Assembly: GCA_041690235.1 (NCBI GenBank)
Contig: JAWLHS010000034.1
Coordinates: 1-16,321, forward strand
DNA from: SLSG01 sp041690235
GTDB taxonomy: Bacteria; Bacteroidota; Bacteroidia; Bacteroidales; UBA7960
Length of the DNA stretch: 16,321 nucleotides
Direction of reading: 5' to 3'
Below, piece by piece: positions 13,000-16,321 of the stretch. A program made the translations under genes and the position numbers. The stretch's first letter is position 1. Every line of letters begins with the position of its first letter. Below the pieces are notes generated by a model that was not told the origin of the DNA, made no database searches, and saw only the letters and a program-made list of their open reading frames with translations.

Positions 13000-13905
13000 C
13001 TAAAAAAACTCATATTCCTGAAAGACCGAATATTCCTGGATCACACCCAGCATGGGATTGCGGAATGCCACATGGCTTTCAACGAGTCGTCCATCCCCGT
13101 CATAATGTCGTTCCACCCTGTTTACCAGCTCACCGGCCAAATCACGCTCCTCCTGATAAACAACATTTCCCTGCGCATCATAGGTCATTTTAAGGGCGTT
13201 TTTCTTCGTCCGTGTTTCCTCAACCACTGAGGAGGGATGCCCCTGCTCGTTGAGCTCAAACAAATACCGCTCGATGAGCTCTCCGTCTTGGTCATAAACC
13301 AGGGTCGCCGTCCTTTTTCCATCCGTATTGTATTCATGGACTTTCTGAAAAGCGGTTCCTTCTTCCGGGTTATTGGTGTGCACTTCTTCAAGCAAACCCT
13401 CCCCGTTGTATGTGTACCGGACCTCGAACAGGATGTTTTCCCGGCCATCCATGGCAAGTTCATGCACCAGTTTTTCTCCGTTGTAGGAAAGTGTCTCGAT
13501 GCGCTCCACTTCCCCTTCATCGTCGGAGATGACTTTACGCACCAGGCGCCCGGCCCCGTCATAAAAGTGGTCCGCCACATCATGGGATCCATCCGCATAG
13601 TGCCGGAATTCCTTTTTTACACCTTGCCGCTCATTGGGCTCAAATGAGCGCTCCTCGACGACTTCCCCATCCGACTCTATGAGGACTTCCCGAATTAAAA
13701 ACCCCTTGTTATCGTATACATAATCGGTCTTCTGCTCCATCTGCCCATGAACATCGTATTGCGTTTCACAAACGGGCTTGCCCCATTCCGGATGAAATTC
13801 CGTTGTGCGGGAAAGCACACCATTTTCGGCCGGTGAACCACCCTCCGGCAGACCCTCGGGGCCGTTGATATGAAATACAGAAATGCGCTTGATTGTTTTA
13901 TCCAT
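13000..13905 (-). CDS. Cytoplasmic YD/RHS-like repeat protein of unknown function
   Basis: A 301-residue acidic protein made largely of degenerate YD-type repeats, about 20-25 residues each, with the pattern Y-D/N-x-x-G-x-x-x-x: YDVHGQMEQKTDY, YDNKGFLIREVL, YDGAGRLVRKVI, YNGEGLLEEVH, YNTDGKRTATLV, YDQDGELIERYL, YDAQGNVVYQEE, YDGDGRLVESHV. Such repeats form beta-hairpin strings in RHS and YD proteins. Unlike most of those, it has no signal peptide, no membrane segment and no toxin or core domain, so it appears to stay in the cytosol and to be complete as a stand-alone repeat. It lies upstream of the DUF2179 gene on the same strand and has its own promoter. I do not recognise a characterised homologue; a structural or binding role is possible but unsupported. 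Confidence 0.8.
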   Translation of the reverse strand: MDKTIKRISVFHINGPEGLPEGGSPAENGVLSRTTEFHPEWGKPVCETQYDVHGQMEQKTDYVYDNKGFLIREVLIESDGEVVEERSFEPNERQGVKKEFRHYADGSHDVADHFYDGAGRLVRKVISDDEGEVERIETLSYNGEKLVHELAMDGRENILFEVRYTYNGEGLLEEVHTNNPEEGTAFQKVHEYNTDGKRTATLVYDQDGELIERYLFELNEQGHPSSVVEETRTKKNALKMTYDAQGNVVYQEERDLAGELVNRVERHYDGDGRLVESHVAFRNPMLGVIQEYSVFQEYEFF

Positions 13906-13952
13906 AAACTTTTATCAGGTTAAAAGATAACTCGTGCCTATTGATTCATTGG

Positions 13953-13960
13953 CAAAAGTA
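13953..13960 (-). promoter_or_regulatory. Bacteroidota-type -7 promoter box of the YD-repeat gene
   Basis: Minus-strand TACTTTTG followed by CC, a full match to TAnnTTTG, 47 bases before the ATG at 13905. The -33 region is AT-rich with no clear TTG. Confidence 0.5.
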
Positions 13961-13995
13961 CATTTTATTAAAATATGATAAATTTTCTGCTCGAA

Positions 13996-14029
13996 TTGTC
14001 TTTTCATTAATGAATAATCTTGACCTTTG
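13996..14029 (+). promoter_or_regulatory. Probable promoter of the S9 peptidase gene
   Basis: TTG at 13996-13998, a 23-base spacer, then GACCTTTG at 14022-14029, one mismatch from TAnnTTTG. Transcription would begin near 14035, about 60 bases before the start codon. Confidence 0.5.
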
Positions 14030-14040
14030 TCTTTTAGACA

Positions 14041-14061
14041 CATGGGGAAAATAGCCCCATG
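14041..14061 (+). promoter_or_regulatory. Hairpin at the 5' end of the S9 peptidase transcript
   Basis: CATGGGG (14041-14047), loop AAAATAG, CCCCATG (14055-14061): a perfect 7-base-pair stem. It lies about 6 bases after the predicted transcription start and 35 bases before the ATG. Possible roles are message protection or an operator; neither is shown by the sequence. Confidence 0.45.
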
Positions 14062-14096
14062 CCATTATCCGATCATTCACTTAAACCAAAAAAAAC

Positions 14097-16220
14097 ATGA
14101 ACAAGAAAGTCTTTGCGCCGTTTTCCTTGTTAATCATCGCGCTGATGCTGTTTCAATGCCAGAGCCCGCAACCCCTCGAGTACCCAGACACCCGCAGGGA
14201 GGAGGTAGTTGACAATTATTTCGGAACGGAAGTGGCCGATCCCTACCGCTGGCTGGAGGATGACAATTCCCCGGAAACCAAAGCCTGGGTTGAGGCCCAG
14301 AATGAACTGACTTTTGGTTACCTGGAGCAGATTCCTTTCCGGGAAAAGATCAAGGAACGCCTGACCGGGATTTGGGACTATGAAAGGTACTCCACTCCTT
14401 TCTGGGAAGGCGACCTTTACTTTTTCACCAAGAATGACGGCATGCAAAACCAGAGCGTGCTATACGTTCGTGAAGGCATTGATGGCGAACCAAGGGTTTT
14501 GCTCGATCCAAACACCATGTCGGAAGACGGAACGGTGGCCTTAACCTCTATCAGCATTTCCGATGATGCCCGTTTCCTGGCTTACGGTATTTCAAGGGGT
14601 GGATCAGACTGGAATGAATTGTTCGTGCGGGAGATTGAGACTGGCAATGACCTGGACGACCATATCAAATGGGTTAAGTTTTCAGGCATTTCATGGAAAG
14701 ACGACGGATTCTATTACAGCCGTTACGATGCGCCCGCAGAGGGATCCGAGCTTTCTGCAGCCAACGAATACCACAAGGTTTTTTACCACAGGCTGGGGAA
14801 TACGCAGGACCAGGATGAGTTGATCTATCATAACCCGGAGCAGCCCCGACGCAACTATGGTGCTGGCACAACGGAAGATGAACGCTTCCTGGTTATCAAT
14901 GAAACCCAAAGTACGAGTGGGAATGCCATCTATCTTAAAGACCTTGATCGCCCTGGCAGTGATTTCACATTGCTTATCGAGGGGTTTGATTACAACAACC
15001 GTATTCTGGATCATGTGGACGGAAAAATGCTGGTGTACACCAACAACGATGCTCCGCTCTACCGCCTTGTTCTGGTTGATCCGGCAGTTCCCAGTCCGCG
15101 CCACTGGGTAGAGGTCATTCCCGAAAGCGAACACCTCCTTCGGGGCGTTAATCTGATTGACGGAAAGATTTTTGCCAATTACCTGGAAGATGTGAAAAGC
15201 AAGGTGTATATCTACGACATGGACGGGCAACGACTGGATGAGTTGGTGCTGCCGACAACAGGCAGCTTTGGCGGCATCAGCGGAAAGAAAGATGAATCAA
15301 CGGCTTTCTTTTCATTCAGCTCTTACACTTTCCCCTCGACCATATACAAATATGACGCTTCGGCGAATACCTATGAGGTGTATTTTGCACCCGATATCGA
15401 CTTTGAACCTGAGGCTTATGAAACCAAGCAGGTATTCTATCCGAGCAAGGATGGCACCATGATCCCCATGTTCATCACCCACAAAAAGGGGCTTGATTTG
15501 AACGGCGACAATCCCACCCTGCTATACGGCTATGGCGGTTTCAACGCCAGCATGACCCCGGGATTCAGCGTTGCACGCCTGATACTGCTCGAAAATGGGG
15601 GCGTTTATGCGGTGGCCAATATCCGCGGCGGCGGAGAATATGGCAAGGAATGGCATGAGGCCGGCACCAAGCTGAACAAACAGAATGTATTTGATGATTT
15701 CATTGCTGCCGGAGAGTTCCTCATCCGTGAAAATTATACCTCCTCAGAGAAACTGGCCATTCAGGGTGGTTCGAACGGCGGACTCCTTGTCGGAGCTGTG
15801 ATCAACCAGCGCCCCGAGCTTTTCAAGGTTGCTTTCCCCGCAGTTGGTGTGATGGATATGCTGCGCTTCCATAAATTTACGATTGGCTGGGCATGGGTGA
15901 GCGACTACGGTTCCAGTGAGGATCCGGAACAATTTCCCAATCTGTATGCCTATTCTCCCCTGCATAACATCAGGGAAGGCGTCAACTATCCGGCCACACT
16001 CGTTACTACCGCTGATCACGACGACCGTGTGGTTCCCGCACATAGCTTCAAGTATATTGCAGAGCTCCAGCACAAACATGAAGGTCCGAACCCGGTACTG
16101 ATCCGGATTGAAACCCAGGCCGGACATGGAGCCGGGAAGCCGGTTTCAAAGACAATTGAAGAGCTGGCAGATATTTACTCCTTTATGTTCTACAACATGG
16201 ACGTGACGCCAAAGTATTAA
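14097..16220 (+). CDS. Prolyl oligopeptidase family serine peptidase (S9A), lipoprotein-like N-terminus
   Basis: A 707-residue serine peptidase that cleaves short peptides after proline. The N-terminus is a hydrophobic signal (MNKKVFAPFSLLIIALMLFQC) with a possible lipid-attachment Cys21; Gln before that Cys is unusual for a lipobox. The family-typical start (YPDTRREEVVDNYFGTEV, then VADPYRWLED) follows, then a beta-propeller (about 80-430). The alpha/beta hydrolase domain (about 440-707) shows YGYGGFNASMTPGFS, IRGGGEYGKEWHEAG, the nucleophile elbow GGSNGG with Ser559, TADHDDRVVP with catalytic Asp642 and substrate-binding Arg644, and AGHGAGKP with His677. The triad is complete and the length is normal (about 710 plus a signal). 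The likely location is the periplasm or a membrane surface. It is transcribed alone and ends at a terminator 18 bases later. Its role is probably peptide nutrition or turnover. Confidence 0.96.
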   Translation: MNKKVFAPFSLLIIALMLFQCQSPQPLEYPDTRREEVVDNYFGTEVADPYRWLEDDNSPETKAWVEAQNELTFGYLEQIPFREKIKERLTGIWDYERYSTPFWEGDLYFFTKNDGMQNQSVLYVREGIDGEPRVLLDPNTMSEDGTVALTSISISDDARFLAYGISRGGSDWNELFVREIETGNDLDDHIKWVKFSGISWKDDGFYYSRYDAPAEGSELSAANEYHKVFYHRLGNTQDQDELIYHNPEQPRRNYGAGTTEDERFLVINETQSTSGNAIYLKDLDRPGSDFTLLIEGFDYNNRILDHVDGKMLVYTNNDAPLYRLVLVDPAVPSPRHWVEVIPESEHLLRGVNLIDGKIFANYLEDVKSKVYIYDMDGQRLDELVLPTTGSFGGISGKKDESTAFFSFSSYTFPSTIYKYDASANTYEVYFAPDIDFEPEAYETKQVFYPSKDGTMIPMFITHKKGLDLNGDNPTLLYGYGGFNASMTPGFSVARLILLENGGVYAVANIRGGGEYGKEWHEAGTKLNKQNVFDDFIAAGEFLIRENYTSSEKLAIQGGSNGGLLVGAVINQRPELFKVAFPAVGVMDMLRFHKFTIGWAWVSDYGSSEDPEQFPNLYAYSPLHNIREGVNYPATLVTTADHDDRVVPAHSFKYIAELQHKHEGPNPVLIRIETQAGHGAGKPVSKTIEELADIYSFMFYNMDVTPKY

Positions 16221-16237
16221 ACCTTAATTCAACCTAC

Positions 16238-16270
16238 AAAAAAAAGGCCCTCACCGGGGGCCTTTTTTTT
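16238..16270. terminator. Intrinsic terminator after the S9 peptidase gene
   Basis: An 8-base A-tract and GGCCC (16238-16250) pair with GGGCC and an 8-base T-tract (16258-16270) around a 7-base loop. It lies 18 bases after the stop codon. The A/T tracts make it usable from both strands. Confidence 0.88.
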
Positions 16271-16321
16271 GTACAGCTGACTGATTTCCGGAATCATATG
16301 GATCCGGAATGCAGGCGGTTT

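Noticed and set aside
16271..16321. Possible C-terminal codons of a minus-strand gene entering from the right edge
   Set aside because: Open minus-strand frames exist over these 51 bases, but the stretch is too short to show a protein family or decide the frame.
1..16321. A search for a novel defence, mobile or CRISPR system
   Set aside because: No integrase, transposase, toxin-antitoxin pair, restriction gene, spaced direct repeats or shift to foreign-looking composition was seen. Nearly all genes are housekeeping or envelope functions.

Overview
The window is chromosomal, housekeeping-rich DNA from a member of the Bacteroidota; the genus cannot be fixed from it. The evidence is the promoter type (TAnnTTTG -7 boxes before most transcription units), the near absence of Shine-Dalgarno sequences, a Bacteroidota-style ExbB / small membrane protein / ExbD / ExbD operon, a type II glutaminyl cyclase lipoprotein, and typical lipoprotein signal peptides. 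There are no insertion sequences, phage genes, integrases or CRISPR arrays.

Layout. (1) Positions 1-2551, minus strand: ffh, folD and a partial queE, apparently one operon read from ffh toward the left edge, with one or two promoters before ffh. (2) 2552-2862: an intergenic region with divergent promoters. (3) 2863-6814, plus strand: a tightly spaced operon of a TPR protein, a ComA-type phosphosulfolactate synthase, a DUF368/PopT-type polyprenyl-phosphate transporter and aroE. (4) 6841-8640, minus strand: argS, convergent with aroE. (5) 8797-9804, plus strand: a lipoprotein glutaminyl cyclase (M28 family). (6) 9921-10011: tRNA-Ser(GGA). (7) 10088-12323, plus strand: exbB, an uncharacterised 106-residue three-helix protein, exbD1 and exbD2, ended by a strong bidirectional terminator. 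(8) 12390-13905, minus strand: a cytoplasmic protein with YD/RHS-like repeats and a DUF2179 membrane protein. (9) 14097-16220, plus strand: an S9A prolyl oligopeptidase with a lipoprotein-like N-terminus, followed by a terminator.

How the genes fit together. Several products act in or beyond the cell envelope: Ffh targets membrane proteins, PopT-type proteins recycle the wall lipid carrier, ExbB/ExbD power outer-membrane transport, the glutaminyl cyclase caps exported proteins that begin with Gln, and the S9 peptidase degrades peptides. The predicted mature N-terminus of ExbB is Gln after an AQA cleavage site, so it is a plausible substrate for the cyclase encoded just upstream. folD, queE, aroE, argS and the tRNA are ordinary metabolism and translation genes.

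No clearly new defence or mobile system was found. The parts least explained by known biology are the 106-residue partner of ExbB/ExbD, the lone ComA homologue in a wall/shikimate operon, the YD-repeat protein paired with DUF2179, and Shine-Dalgarno sequences restricted to the two exbD genes.
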